Assembly: GCA_937897615.1 (NCBI GenBank)
Contig: CALCNO010000201.1
Span: 124,001 to 188,000 of the forward strand
Direction of reading: 5' to 3'
From: an uncultured Anaerolineaceae bacterium
GTDB lineage: Bacteria > Chloroflexota > Anaerolineae > Anaerolineales > Anaerolineaceae
Length of the DNA: 64,000 nucleotides
The notes below the pieces were generated by a model. The model ran no database searches and was not told the origin of the DNA. It saw only the letters and a list, made by a program, of their open reading frames with translations. The position numbers and the translations under genes are program-made. Of the stretch, positions 48,057-56,747 are shown piece after piece (positions within the stretch are counted from its first letter, which is position 1; each line of letters opens with the position of its first letter).

Positions 48057-48560
48057 TTAGATTCCCAATTCAAGTTCAATTTCATGCCTGAGCGGAATAT
48101 CATCCATTCCCAGCAATGGGATTTCGGGCTTGAGTTCCCTGGAGTGTTTGAGCGCGTTTCGATGGAACCGGGCCATATCAAAGCCGCGTTTTTGATAAAA
48201 GCGCAGGGCATGGGTATTGTCGTTGGTTGTCACCACAAGCAGTTTTCTGCACTCGTGGTTCCTAGCAATGTCAATCACCCTTTTTAGCAGCGCGGTGGCG
48301 ATGCCATGCTTCTCGATGAGACTGTCGAGGGAAGTGATCTCGCAAATTGTGCCGCGGAGAACGAAGGTAATAAGCCCGATGACGGCTTCGTTTTGGAGTG
48401 CAAGGATTCCTTCCACAGTGGTCATATCGATGACTTTGCCGCGAATTATCATGGCGGTGGAGTGCCATTGTCTGGCGATGAAGGCGTTGGCCTGCGCTCT
48501 GTTGCTTTTATCGATTCGGCAGAACACGTAATCTTGTGCTTCTTTTTGCATGACACTCAT
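48057..48560 (-). CDS. GNAT family N-acetyltransferase
   Basis: 167 residues. The GNAT acetyl-CoA site is the region SLIEKHGIATALLKRVIDIARNHECRKLLVVTT, and the end of the fold is the ALRFYQKRGFDMARFH motif. Substrate unknown; the layout recalls small-molecule or peptide acetyltransferases. Start is uncertain between ATG 48560 and an ATG three codons in; neither has a good ribosome site. Confidence 0.88.
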   Translation of the reverse strand: MSVMQKEAQDYVFCRIDKSNRAQANAFIARQWHSTAMIIRGKVIDMTTVEGILALQNEAVIGLITFVLRGTICEITSLDSLIEKHGIATALLKRVIDIARNHECRKLLVVTTNDNTHALRFYQKRGFDMARFHRNALKHSRELKPEIPLLGMDDIPLRHEIELELGI

Positions 48561-48620
48561 TAAAGCACAAATCCAAGTAGTACAAGATGCTGATAATGAT
48601 AGTTTTTGCTGCGGGAAAAC

Positions 48621-48652
48621 AAAAATCCTGCAAATTAGGATTGCAGGATTTT
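48621..48652 (-). terminator. Terminator after tRNA-Asp
   Basis: Minus-strand stem AAAATCCTGCAA with TTGCAGGATTTT around a seven-base loop, then a T-rich end, directly follows the CCA of the tRNA. Confidence 0.88.
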
Positions 48653-48653
48653 C

Positions 48654-48729
48654 TGGCGGGAGCGACGGGGTTCGAACCCGCGATCTCGGCCTTGACAGGG
48701 CCGCATGTTAGCCGCTACACCACGCCCCC
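48654..48729 (-). tRNA. tRNA-Asp (anticodon GTC) with encoded CCA
   Basis: Minus-strand cloverleaf with acceptor GGGGGCG/CGCTCCC, discriminator G, anticodon stem CGGCC/GGCCG around CTGTCAA (anticodon GTC) and T arm GGGTTCGAACCCC. The CCA end is encoded here, unlike in the other four tRNAs of the window. Confidence 0.95.
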
Positions 48730-48740
48730 GAACTCGACCT

Positions 48741-48769
48741 AGTTTACCATAAGGGACTAGGCCAGTCAA
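48741..48769 (-). promoter_or_regulatory. Promoter of tRNA-Asp
   Basis: On the minus strand TTGACT (48764-48769), 17 bases, TAAACT (48741-48746). An inverted repeat CCTAGT (48738-48743) / ACTAGG (48756-48761) overlaps the -10, much as an unrelated inverted repeat does at tRNA-Pro. Confidence 0.75.
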
Positions 48770-48776
48770 GCAAATT

Positions 48777-49814
48777 CTAGAAAAACACCTTTACGAGCTT
48801 GAGCGCCTTTTGTTTCCAGGGCAGGCGATGCGTTACACCCGAGCCGCCGCTAAAATGCGACTTATTCTGTAAATACCACTCGTAATTGCGGATCATCGCC
48901 TGTTGATTGGAGTACCTGGGGGCGTAGCCAAGCTGTTTTTGCGCCTTTTCGATCGAGACGAAGGAGTCTTTTGAGGCTGTTTCATAGATCCAGGGATACA
49001 GCGGGCTTAGTTTTAACGCCTCAAGGATTTTAAGAACAGCGATCACTGGTTTGGCCGGGAATGGGATGATCTTTTTGCCAAAACCGGCCTTGTCCAAAAC
49101 AGCCTGGTAATCCTGTTTCATGGTGGTATATTCGGCGGCACCGATGTTGAACGTGTCATTGGCCTTTGCAACCGGCAGGGTCATACAGGCATGGATTGCG
49201 CCACACAGGTCTTCAACATCCAATAGTTGGTATTTATTCTTGCCATTACCGATCATGGGGAAGTTCTTGCCGTCGCTGGCCCATTCGTAGAAAATGGCAA
49301 AGACGCCCAGGCGCTCAGGGCCCACAAATGATTTTGGCCGCAAGATGGGCACACACAGTCCCGCCTGGCGAAACTCTTTGCAGATTTCTTCCGCCTGTAC
49401 TTTGGCTTCGCCGTAAGGGCCAACACCGTGCACATCGTCTGTCTCAAACAAAGGATGATGATCGGGCACACCGTAAACAGCGGTCGAAGAAATATGAATA
49501 AAGCGTTTGGCGCCGTAAGCCTTGGCCTGTTCTAGCACATTGCGGGTGCCCACAATGTCTGTAGTGTAAATGTCCTCAGGTGTATAGAGGGGCAGGGCGG
49601 CGGCAGTGTGAATGACAATGTCTGCGCCTTTCATGGATTTTTTTAAATCTTCCTTGTTGCGGATGTCTCCCTGGAGAAAATCGATCTTATCCCTTTCCGG
49701 GTAATCAAAATCGACCAGGTCGATACCGGCAATATCGGTAACCCCATGCGCCAGAAGATAACGCACAAGGTTAATGCTTAGAAATCCACTGATTCCAGTG
49801 ATATAGACACGCAT
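48777..49814 (-). CDS. NAD-dependent epimerase/dehydratase family protein
   Basis: 345 residues, extended SDR fold. The NAD motif appears as VYITGISGFLSINLVRYLL (GxxGFL), the catalytic Ser in IHISSTAVYG and the YxxxK pair in GPYGEAKVQAE. Such proteins act on nucleotide sugars or as 3-beta-hydroxysteroid dehydrogenase-like enzymes; the substrate is open. It lies 42 bases downstream of ndk, probably in the same transcript. Confidence 0.9.
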   Translation of the reverse strand: MRVYITGISGFLSINLVRYLLAHGVTDIAGIDLVDFDYPERDKIDFLQGDIRNKEDLKKSMKGADIVIHTAAALPLYTPEDIYTTDIVGTRNVLEQAKAYGAKRFIHISSTAVYGVPDHHPLFETDDVHGVGPYGEAKVQAEEICKEFRQAGLCVPILRPKSFVGPERLGVFAIFYEWASDGKNFPMIGNGKNKYQLLDVEDLCGAIHACMTLPVAKANDTFNIGAAEYTTMKQDYQAVLDKAGFGKKIIPFPAKPVIAVLKILEALKLSPLYPWIYETASKDSFVSIEKAQKQLGYAPRYSNQQAMIRNYEWYLQNKSHFSGGSGVTHRLPWKQKALKLVKVFF

Positions 49815-49856
49815 TTTATGCTCCGTATGATGGTGATTTTAGTCGGTGATCTGCGG

Positions 49857-50312
49857 TTAGTTTTTGCCTGTGAACCAATTCTCGTGCGAGCGTTCCCAGG
49901 AAACCAACTCGTCTTCTTTGAACCAAAGCGCAATTTCACTTTTTGCGGTATCCACTGAATCGGAAGCGTGAGTGAGGTTGCGGCTTGTTGTAATTGCCAG
50001 GTCATGACGGACGGTGCCCGGCGTTGCTTCCAGCGGATTGGTAGCCCCCATCGTTTGGCGAATTGCGGCGATTGCAGCGGGGCCTTCCCACACCATTGCC
50101 AGTACAGGCGAACTGGTGATGTATTTGATCAGTCCACCATAAAAGGGTTTGCCAACATGAACTTTGTAATGTTCCTGTGCAAGGGTATTGGAAACCTGCA
50201 CGAATTTACAGGCAACCAATTGCAGTCCGCGTGACTCTAAACGTTTGATTATCTCTCCACACAATCCTCTTTGAACCCCATCGGGTTTGATGAGTACAAG
50301 CGATCTTTCCAC
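49857..50312 (-). CDS. ndk: Nucleoside diphosphate kinase
   Basis: 151 residues. Transfers phosphate between nucleoside triphosphates and diphosphates through a phospho-His. LVLIKPDGVQRGLCGEII at the start and the active-site loop NLTHASDS, where the common form is NxxHGSDS (Gly replaced by Ala), are visible. It begins 12 bases after the TPR/PDWL gene. Confidence 0.96.
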   Translation of the reverse strand: MERSLVLIKPDGVQRGLCGEIIKRLESRGLQLVACKFVQVSNTLAQEHYKVHVGKPFYGGLIKYITSSPVLAMVWEGPAAIAAIRQTMGATNPLEATPGTVRHDLAITTSRNLTHASDSVDTAKSEIALWFKEDELVSWERSHENWFTGKN

Positions 50313-50324
50313 AATCTCTCCAGT

Positions 50325-52778
50325 TTACTTGAATAGTTTTTCTGCCATGCTATAGACTTCCAGTGCCTCATCGTAGCGATCGTATGAAGCCAGTGCGTCC
50401 CCCAGCATTTGCAGGTAAGTGAAATCGTTGCTTCTTTCGGCTCTGAAGGAATTCAGCGCTTCAAGAATGTCGTTTACTGCATAATTCTTTGCGCCCATTT
50501 CCGCTAAAAGTGCGGGAATATCATCATAGTTGCCTGTTCCAATCATGGAAATGAGGCGGTCCAGCAAATTCGTTTCCGCAACAGCTTCGGAGGATTCAGG
50601 AGTTGCCTCAGTGAGTTCTTCCGGTTCGTCTGCTGGAACTGGGGCAGGCTGAGGAGTTTCTTCTTCTGCTGGTTCTTGCGTGATGGCTTCCACCGCTGCT
50701 GCTGAACCGAGTGTCTCTGCCAGGCGTTCGGCTGAATTGTCAGCAGGTTGTGCAACCTCTTCATGCTGTTCAAGGAAGACTTCTGGCTCTTCGGAGACGG
50801 GAGCAGGCTCGCCATCGGGGCTGATGTCTCGCAGCCAATCAAGCAATTCGTCGCCGGTTTCTTTGGAGATGGCGCCTTCTGTTGCTGGGGCAGCAACTGC
50901 CTGTGGCAACACTTCCTCTGGCTCCGGTGGCAGGGGAGTCTCTGCTTCAACGCCATTGTCTTCGGCGGACGGAACGGCATCTGGCGTGGAGAGGACGGAT
51001 TTTACCCAATCGGGAAGAGCGGATTCGCTTTCTGTGGGGGCTTCCTGGGGCGGGGTTTCCCCCATCATGGGGCTATCGTTGGACAGGGGGTTATCATTCG
51101 CTTCTTTCAACCCGTCCAGGGATTTGAGAAAATCGTTCTCGTAGGAGGATAACTCACCGGGAATTTCCGGAGCTACAGGACTTTCATCTGGGATTGGGGC
51201 AACGTCTGAAAGGCCGTTGTCTTGATTTTCCATACTCTCAACAGGCGCTTCTTGCGAGTTAGCAGATTCAAGCGACCTTAACCAATCAGGCGCGTCACCT
51301 TCTGCTGGTTGTTCTGGCAAGGTGGGCGGATCGGTCTCTTCCTGAGCCGCTGTTGCAGTTGCGTCAATGGATTTTAACCAATCGGGTAGTTCCTCTTTTG
51401 CGTCCTTCTCTTTTTCGGCGTCGGCCTCAGACGGGCTAAAGGATTTCAGCCAATCTGGCAGTTCTTTTTCGCCTTCAGGTTGGGATGCATTTTTGTTGGA
51501 TTCATCAAAGAATTGCGACATCCAGTTTGAGGATTCATCATTTGGAAAAGGAGATTGGGGAGTATCGCTAGGCATTTCAACCTCACTCTTAGAAACCGAA
51601 TTGTCCATGAGCGCAGAATCTATATTACTAAAGATTGTATCATCGTTATCCTGAACTTTATCACTTTCTTTTAGAAATTCGCTTTGATCGCTGGGAGCTT
51701 TTTTCTCGCTAAACTCTTCAGAGACCTGAAAGTTTTGCAGCCAGTCAGGGAGCTTCGCCTTCGCGATTGGCGCATCGTTTTTCGGCTTTGGTTCGGCTTC
51801 TACTGGTACCACTTCCTCAACTGGATGATCAGATTTTTCCCATCCCGCCTGCGAAAGAAAATCTGGCAAGGTTGCAGTAGTGTCCTGTGGTTTGGCCTCA
51901 ATGGAGGCACCCATTTTTTGTGGATAGGTTGCTTCCATAGTTGACAGATCTACCGTAAATGGAGAGGTGGAGGGAGCGCCAATCGCTCGCTCATTTGCGG
52001 GCAAGAAGGCCGGAGTATAATCAAATTTTTCAATTTCAACTTTTGAATCCGGAATGTCCGCAACAGCCATTCCGGTAGAGGCTACATACCGATAATAAGG
52101 ATTAAGTGAGGCGAGCCGTTCCCTTGCCTGCGAGGCCGGTTCCTGCAGCCCCTTTTCCAGGTAAATTTCGAACAGGATTTTATTGGCTTCGTAGCAATAG
52201 GGAAGTTTTTCCAAAATCTTGGAGCAGATTTCTGCCGCCTGCACTTTTTGGCTCGAACGAAAATAAGCAACAGCTTTGAGGAGTTGAAGGTCGATTCTAT
52301 CCGGGTATACTGCCAGTGCGGCATCGGCTTCATTCAAGGCTTGCTGATAAAGCTCGCCTTTGATGTACATCCTGATCAGCGCGCCTTTAGAAAGGTTGAT
52401 CTTTAAAGGTTTGCCCCCACCGCTTTTTTCGATCAACCTTTTTAGCTCTGCTTGAACAATTGTGTTTGATGGTTGCGTATCAAACGCGAGCTCCATGTGG
52501 TACAACGCAGCGTCGATTTCGCCTTTTTCTTCTTTGGTAGCACTTAACCCAACGTGCGCAACAAAATCATCTGGGATACAGGCAAGCACTTTCTGCAAGT
52601 ACTTGGCGGATTCGGGGTATTTTTTCTCCTCCAGGTATGCTTGCCCCAGGAGTCGCGCTGCCTCAAATGAGCCGGGGAAATTCTCCAACAGGTAGCCGGC
52701 GTGAGCGATTACTTGATCCAGCATGTTCTGGTCATTGAAATGCTCAATTTCTTGCAGATAGGCGCGATAAGTAGTCAC
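50325..52778 (-). CDS. TPR protein with repeated PDWL motifs
   Basis: 817 residues from a GTG with AAGGAA eight bases upstream. Residues 1-240 are tetratricopeptide repeats. Residues 300-700 are acidic and disordered, rich in Glu, Pro and Ser, and hold seven copies of a short motif: LPDFL 304, LPDWL 343, LPDWL 440, LPDWL 464, APDWL 496, LPDWV 588 and LLDWL 645, mostly followed by K/R-S. Residues 735-817 are again helical and TPR-like. There is no signal peptide or membrane segment. The build is that of a scaffold that docks many copies of one partner. It precedes ndk. Confidence 0.85.
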   Translation of the reverse strand: MTTYRAYLQEIEHFNDQNMLDQVIAHAGYLLENFPGSFEAARLLGQAYLEEKKYPESAKYLQKVLACIPDDFVAHVGLSATKEEKGEIDAALYHMELAFDTQPSNTIVQAELKRLIEKSGGGKPLKINLSKGALIRMYIKGELYQQALNEADAALAVYPDRIDLQLLKAVAYFRSSQKVQAAEICSKILEKLPYCYEANKILFEIYLEKGLQEPASQARERLASLNPYYRYVASTGMAVADIPDSKVEIEKFDYTPAFLPANERAIGAPSTSPFTVDLSTMEATYPQKMGASIEAKPQDTTATLPDFLSQAGWEKSDHPVEEVVPVEAEPKPKNDAPIAKAKLPDWLQNFQVSEEFSEKKAPSDQSEFLKESDKVQDNDDTIFSNIDSALMDNSVSKSEVEMPSDTPQSPFPNDESSNWMSQFFDESNKNASQPEGEKELPDWLKSFSPSEADAEKEKDAKEELPDWLKSIDATATAAQEETDPPTLPEQPAEGDAPDWLRSLESANSQEAPVESMENQDNGLSDVAPIPDESPVAPEIPGELSSYENDFLKSLDGLKEANDNPLSNDSPMMGETPPQEAPTESESALPDWVKSVLSTPDAVPSAEDNGVEAETPLPPEPEEVLPQAVAAPATEGAISKETGDELLDWLRDISPDGEPAPVSEEPEVFLEQHEEVAQPADNSAERLAETLGSAAAVEAITQEPAEEETPQPAPVPADEPEELTEATPESSEAVAETNLLDRLISMIGTGNYDDIPALLAEMGAKNYAVNDILEALNSFRAERSNDFTYLQMLGDALASYDRYDEALEVYSMAEKLFK

Positions 52779-52837
52779 AAAGTAATTCCTTGGTAGCGAT
52801 AGTATGCCCCAAAAAGAGGGATTTTACAAGTGAAAAT

Positions 52838-52866
52838 AAAAAGCAACGATGTTTCGTTGCTTTTTT
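52838..52866 (-). terminator. Terminator after the sigma factor gene
   Basis: Stem AAAAAGCAACGA with TCGTTGCTTTTT around TGTT, just downstream of the sigma gene stop on the minus strand, before the TPR gene. Confidence 0.9.
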
Positions 52867-52871
52867 GTGGT

Positions 52872-54128
52872 TTACTCTCCCAGATAATCTCTTAGCTTGC
52901 GCCGAATCGTGGGGTGGCGCAGCCGGCTTAGCGCTTGCGCTTCGATCTGGCGCACCCGCTCTCTGGTGACGCCCATTTTGCGGCCAACTTCTTCAAGGGT
53001 GTAGGCTTGTCCATCCAGCAGCCCGTAACGTAGCTGGAGAATTCTTACCTCGCGCGGGGGGAGGCCATTTAGCACTTCTTCGAGATGCTCTCTCAAAAGG
53101 TTGTAGGTTGCCGATTCGTCGGGCGGCAACGCTTCCTCATCCTCGATGAAATCGCCAAGCACCGAATCTTCTTCGTCGTCGGTGGGTGTTTCAAGCGAGA
53201 GTGGTCGGCGCGCAACCTGGATCATATTCTCGACCTTCTTTGGCGGAACATCCAGAGAGACTGCCAATTCTTCGACAGTTGGTTCGCGCCCCAGGCGCTG
53301 CGTCAGTTGATGCTGGATTCTCAATAATTTGTTGATCTGGTCGCCCATGTGCACCGGGACGCGGATAGTGCGCCCCTGGTCTGCAATGGCACGGGTCACT
53401 GCCTGGCGGATCCACCAGGTGGCGTAGGTGCTGAATTTGTGCCCACGGCGGTAATCAAATTTTTTCGTCGCGCGTATCAGGCCGATATTGCCTTCCTGAA
53501 TCAGGTCAAGGAAGGGAACGCCACGCCCCATGTATTTTTTGGCCACGCTGATCACAAGGCGAGAGTTGGCGGTGATTAAATGCTCACGGGCAGCCCAGCC
53601 ATCTTCAATTAACTTGCGGAGCTGCATTCTGCGACTGTTGTTTACATTCCCGTGCGCCAGTTCTTCGCGCGCCATACGGCCGCGCTCAATCCGTTGTGCC
53701 AGTTCTACCTCTTCTTCAGCGTTAAGCAGGGGAACGCGGCTGACCTCTTTCAGGTAAAGGCCAATGGTGTCGTCTGTGTCGATATTCTCCAAGTCATCGG
53801 TGACAAGGACACGTGGTCCTTCCATCTCTTCTGCAACGGTGAGGTCGTCATCAGTTGGTTCGTCGTGAACAGCTTCGTCTTCGACATACTGAATTCCGGC
53901 ACTCATGAGTGCTGCAAAAGTTTCTTCCAATTGATCGACATCGGTTTCAGCTTCAGGGAAAAACTGAAGGATATCGTCAATGGTGACGTATTTTTTCTGC
54001 CTGCCAAGTTCAATCAGCCTGGCTAACGCAGGGTATTCTTCATCATCGTCTTCAACTAAATTGATAATTGGCTCATCCATATATTCGTACCGACTTTCAT
54101 CTAGCCCAGGCAAAAACACCTGGATCAT
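52872..54128 (-). CDS. rpoD: Principal RNA polymerase sigma factor, sigma70 family
   Basis: 418 residues from the ATG after AAAAGGA; a TTG seven codons earlier and an ATG sixteen codons later are alternatives. Region 1.1-like acidic N-terminus, region 1.2 DTIGLYLKEVSRVPLL, region 2 with the core-binding and -10-reading part FLDLIQEGNIGLIRATKKFDYRRGHKFSTYATWWIRQAVTRAIADQ, region 3 and region 4 (TLEEVGRKMGVTRERVRQIEAQALSRLR). A TATACT lies about 23 bases upstream. It presumably reads the TTGACA/TATAAT promoters listed here. Confidence 0.95.
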   Translation of the reverse strand: MIQVFLPGLDESRYEYMDEPIINLVEDDDEEYPALARLIELGRQKKYVTIDDILQFFPEAETDVDQLEETFAALMSAGIQYVEDEAVHDEPTDDDLTVAEEMEGPRVLVTDDLENIDTDDTIGLYLKEVSRVPLLNAEEEVELAQRIERGRMAREELAHGNVNNSRRMQLRKLIEDGWAAREHLITANSRLVISVAKKYMGRGVPFLDLIQEGNIGLIRATKKFDYRRGHKFSTYATWWIRQAVTRAIADQGRTIRVPVHMGDQINKLLRIQHQLTQRLGREPTVEELAVSLDVPPKKVENMIQVARRPLSLETPTDDEEDSVLGDFIEDEEALPPDESATYNLLREHLEEVLNGLPPREVRILQLRYGLLDGQAYTLEEVGRKMGVTRERVRQIEAQALSRLRHPTIRRKLRDYLGE

Positions 54129-54300
54129 TATCCTTTTCAGAATACACAAAAAGTATAAAAATTACAATAGAACTAGGAAACTCGTCGTGGCGTAAAAAAA
54201 CGGAAGATTTCTTCCGCAATGTGACAGGTATCCCAAAAATCGCCAGATAATAATATACAACAAATTCACAGCAAAAGTCAACCAGGCAAAAATATTCTAA

Positions 54301-54334
54301 TATAATATTAATAAATCGCCACTACTTTGGCGAT
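54301..54334 (+). promoter_or_regulatory. hppA promoter -10 and 5' leader hairpin
   Basis: TATAAT at 54301-54306. Transcription from near 54313 would start at the hairpin ATCGCCA (54315-54321) / TGGCGAT (54328-54334). A third copy of ATCGCCA is at 54239-54245. The 230-base gap between the sigma gene and hppA holds also an inverted repeat CGGAAGA-TT-TCTTCCG near 54200; I see no gene in it. Confidence 0.5.
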
Positions 54335-54379
54335 GAGTTTATTTATGAACACGAAAGGATTGGAAGAGGAGGTTGTAGT

Positions 54380-56701
54380 ATGGATATTCTAGGTATGGCA
54401 ACACGGCATGGCTTGAGTTCATTCGAGCAAATTGCCATCCTGGGCGTTTTGGTCGTGGCTTTCATCAGCCTGATCTACGCCTGGTTGTTGCGGGGCTCTG
54501 TCATGAAGAAAGACAAGGGTTCCGAAAAAATGCAGGAAGTTTGGGATGCCATTAAAGTTGGTGCCAACAGCTACCTGCAGAAGCAGCTGAAAACAATCTT
54601 GCCGGCAGTAGGCATTTTGTTTGTAGCGCTCTTCTTGTCGGTTTATGTGGTTCCCCCAAGTGCTGAAGCTTTGGAAGAGTTCCCGGCCCCCATGTACAAT
54701 GCGCAGTTGATCATTTCCATTGGCCGCGCGGTTGCTTTTGTTTTGGGTGCCAGCTTCTCCCTGATCGTCGGCCAGTTGGGCATGAGAATGGCAATCCAGG
54801 CGAGTGTGCGTTCGGCATCTGCTGCCCGTAGGGACTTTAATGAATCGCTCTCGATTGCCTACTATGCGGGCACGATCACCGGCATGTTAACCGATGGTTT
54901 GGGCTTGCTGGGTGGCACCGTCATTTTCATGATCTTTGGCAAGGCTGCCCCCGATGCTTTGCTGGGCTTCGGTTTTGGCGGTACCCTGCTGGCTTTGTTC
55001 ATGCGCGTTGGCGGCGGTATCTATACCAAAGCTGCCGATGTCGGCGCTGACCTGGTTGGCAAGGTCGAAAAAGATGTGCCGGAAGATGACCCCCGCAATG
55101 CCGCTGTGGTTGCTGACCTGGTGGGCGATAATGTGGGTGATTGCGCCGGTATGGCAGCCGATATCTTTGAGAGCTATGAAGTTACCATTGTGTCCGCATT
55201 GATCCTTGGCCTTGCCCTTATGAGCCAGTCACCGGATCACGGCCTCAAATGGATCGTTTATCCACTGATCATTCGTGGTATTGGCGTGATCAGCTCGATC
55301 CTCGGAACATTTACTGTGCCCATCTGGGAGAAATTCCCCATCAAGTTCTTGCGGGCGCATGATGCGGAAGAATCAATGTTCCGCTCATACGAGGTTTCGA
55401 GCATCAACACTGTTATTTTCTCGTTCGTGGTCGCCCTTTTGTATGCACATGATTGGAAGCTCGCTATGCTGACCACCATTGGTGTTGGTTTGGCCGTGGC
55501 TTTCAATCCCTTGACTTCTCACTTCACATCTACGAAAGCCAAAGCAGTGCAAGAAGTGGTGGAATCTACCAAGACTGGCCCGGCTACAACGATTCTTTCA
55601 GGCCTGTCTCTGGGTATGGAATCCAGCGTGTGGGCTTTGGTTGTCATTGCCGTGAGCTTTATCTGTGCGCTGCTGCTTTACCAGGGCGAGTCTACTCTGA
55701 TGGTCCTTTACGGCGTCGCCATGGTGGGTATCGGTATGCTCAGCCACACCGGTAACAATGTTGCCATGGACTCCTTTGGCCCCATCTCTGACAATGCCAA
55801 TGGCATTGGCGAAATGGCCTGGCACGATCAGACTGATGAAGTGACCAAGAAAGCCCGCCAGACTATGGCCGATCTGGATGCCGTTGGCAATACCACAAAA
55901 GCCATTACCAAGGGCGTTGCGATTGCGTCTGCGGTGATTGCTGCCGTCAGCCTCTTCTCTTCATTTATTACTGATGTGAGCCGCGTACAGACCGACTTGA
56001 TCACGAACTACGGCTATCAGATTGAGGTGCTCAAATCTATCCGCGTCTCCGACACCAAAGTGTTTATCGGCTTCTTGCTGGGTGGTGCGCTGCCCTGGCT
56101 GTTTAGCTCACTCTCCATTCGTGCCGTGAGCCGCGCTGCCGAAAAGATCGTTGTGGAAGTGCGCCGCCAGTTCAAGATTCCCGGCATCATGGAAGGAACG
56201 AAGAAACCCGATTATGCACAGGTTGTTGGAATTTCAACTGCCTCTGCGCAAAAGGAATTAATCCCTCTGGCCACGATTTCCGTTTTGATGCCGCTGGCAG
56301 TTGGACTGATCCTCCAGGTGGAAGCCTTGGGTGGCTTCCTCGCCGGCGTTATTCTAAGTGGGCAGCTTCTGGCAGTGTTCATGGCCAATGCAGGCGGTGC
56401 CTGGGACAACGCGAAGAAGATGGTGGAAGACCAGCCGCGCGACCTGGCTGCCAATACCGGCAAAGGCTCTGAGCGCCATAAGGCTGCGGTTGTTGGTGAT
56501 ACCGTTGGCGATCCCCTCAAGGATACCGCTGGCCCAGCCTTGAACCCGATGATTAAGGTGGTCAACCTGGTCAGTTTGCTGGCAGCTCCTGTGATCGTAA
56601 AGTACCAGGATTTGGGAGTTGTTGGTTGGGTAGTGGTGGCACTGCTCGGTGCTGCAATGATCTGGGCACTGAGCGTTAGCAAGAAACCCACTAAGGCATA
56701 A
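54380..56701 (+). CDS. hppA: Membrane-bound H+-translocating pyrophosphatase
   Basis: 773 residues with about 16 membrane segments. It couples pyrophosphate hydrolysis to proton pumping. The substrate-site motif is YTKAADVGADLVGKVEKDVPEDDPRN, with GDNVGDCAGMAADIFESYE after it, and the late GDTVGDPLKDTAGP. The ion selector region reads GNTTKAITKG: Lys at the position where K+-dependent enzymes have Ala, so this should be the K+-independent type. GAGGAGG precedes the ATG. It is a single gene with its own promoter region and terminator. Confidence 0.97.
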   Translation: MDILGMATRHGLSSFEQIAILGVLVVAFISLIYAWLLRGSVMKKDKGSEKMQEVWDAIKVGANSYLQKQLKTILPAVGILFVALFLSVYVVPPSAEALEEFPAPMYNAQLIISIGRAVAFVLGASFSLIVGQLGMRMAIQASVRSASAARRDFNESLSIAYYAGTITGMLTDGLGLLGGTVIFMIFGKAAPDALLGFGFGGTLLALFMRVGGGIYTKAADVGADLVGKVEKDVPEDDPRNAAVVADLVGDNVGDCAGMAADIFESYEVTIVSALILGLALMSQSPDHGLKWIVYPLIIRGIGVISSILGTFTVPIWEKFPIKFLRAHDAEESMFRSYEVSSINTVIFSFVVALLYAHDWKLAMLTTIGVGLAVAFNPLTSHFTSTKAKAVQEVVESTKTGPATTILSGLSLGMESSVWALVVIAVSFICALLLYQGESTLMVLYGVAMVGIGMLSHTGNNVAMDSFGPISDNANGIGEMAWHDQTDEVTKKARQTMADLDAVGNTTKAITKGVAIASAVIAAVSLFSSFITDVSRVQTDLITNYGYQIEVLKSIRVSDTKVFIGFLLGGALPWLFSSLSIRAVSRAAEKIVVEVRRQFKIPGIMEGTKKPDYAQVVGISTASAQKELIPLATISVLMPLAVGLILQVEALGGFLAGVILSGQLLAVFMANAGGAWDNAKKMVEDQPRDLAANTGKGSERHKAAVVGDTVGDPLKDTAGPALNPMIKVVNLVSLLAAPVIVKYQDLGVVGWVVVALLGAAMIWALSVSKKPTKA

Positions 56702-56713
56702 CTAAACTGTGAT

Positions 56714-56747
56714 AAAAAAAGCCTGGAGAACCTTCCAGGCTTTTTTT
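56714..56747. terminator. Bidirectional terminator between hppA and the RluA-type gene
   Basis: AAAAAAAGCCTGGA pairs with TCCAGGCTTTTTTT around a six-base loop. Confidence 0.93.

Noticed and set aside
54129..54149. TTG start adding seven residues to the sigma factor
   Set aside because: The predicted start site from TATACT lies inside this stretch and the AAAAGGA ribosome site precedes the later ATG.
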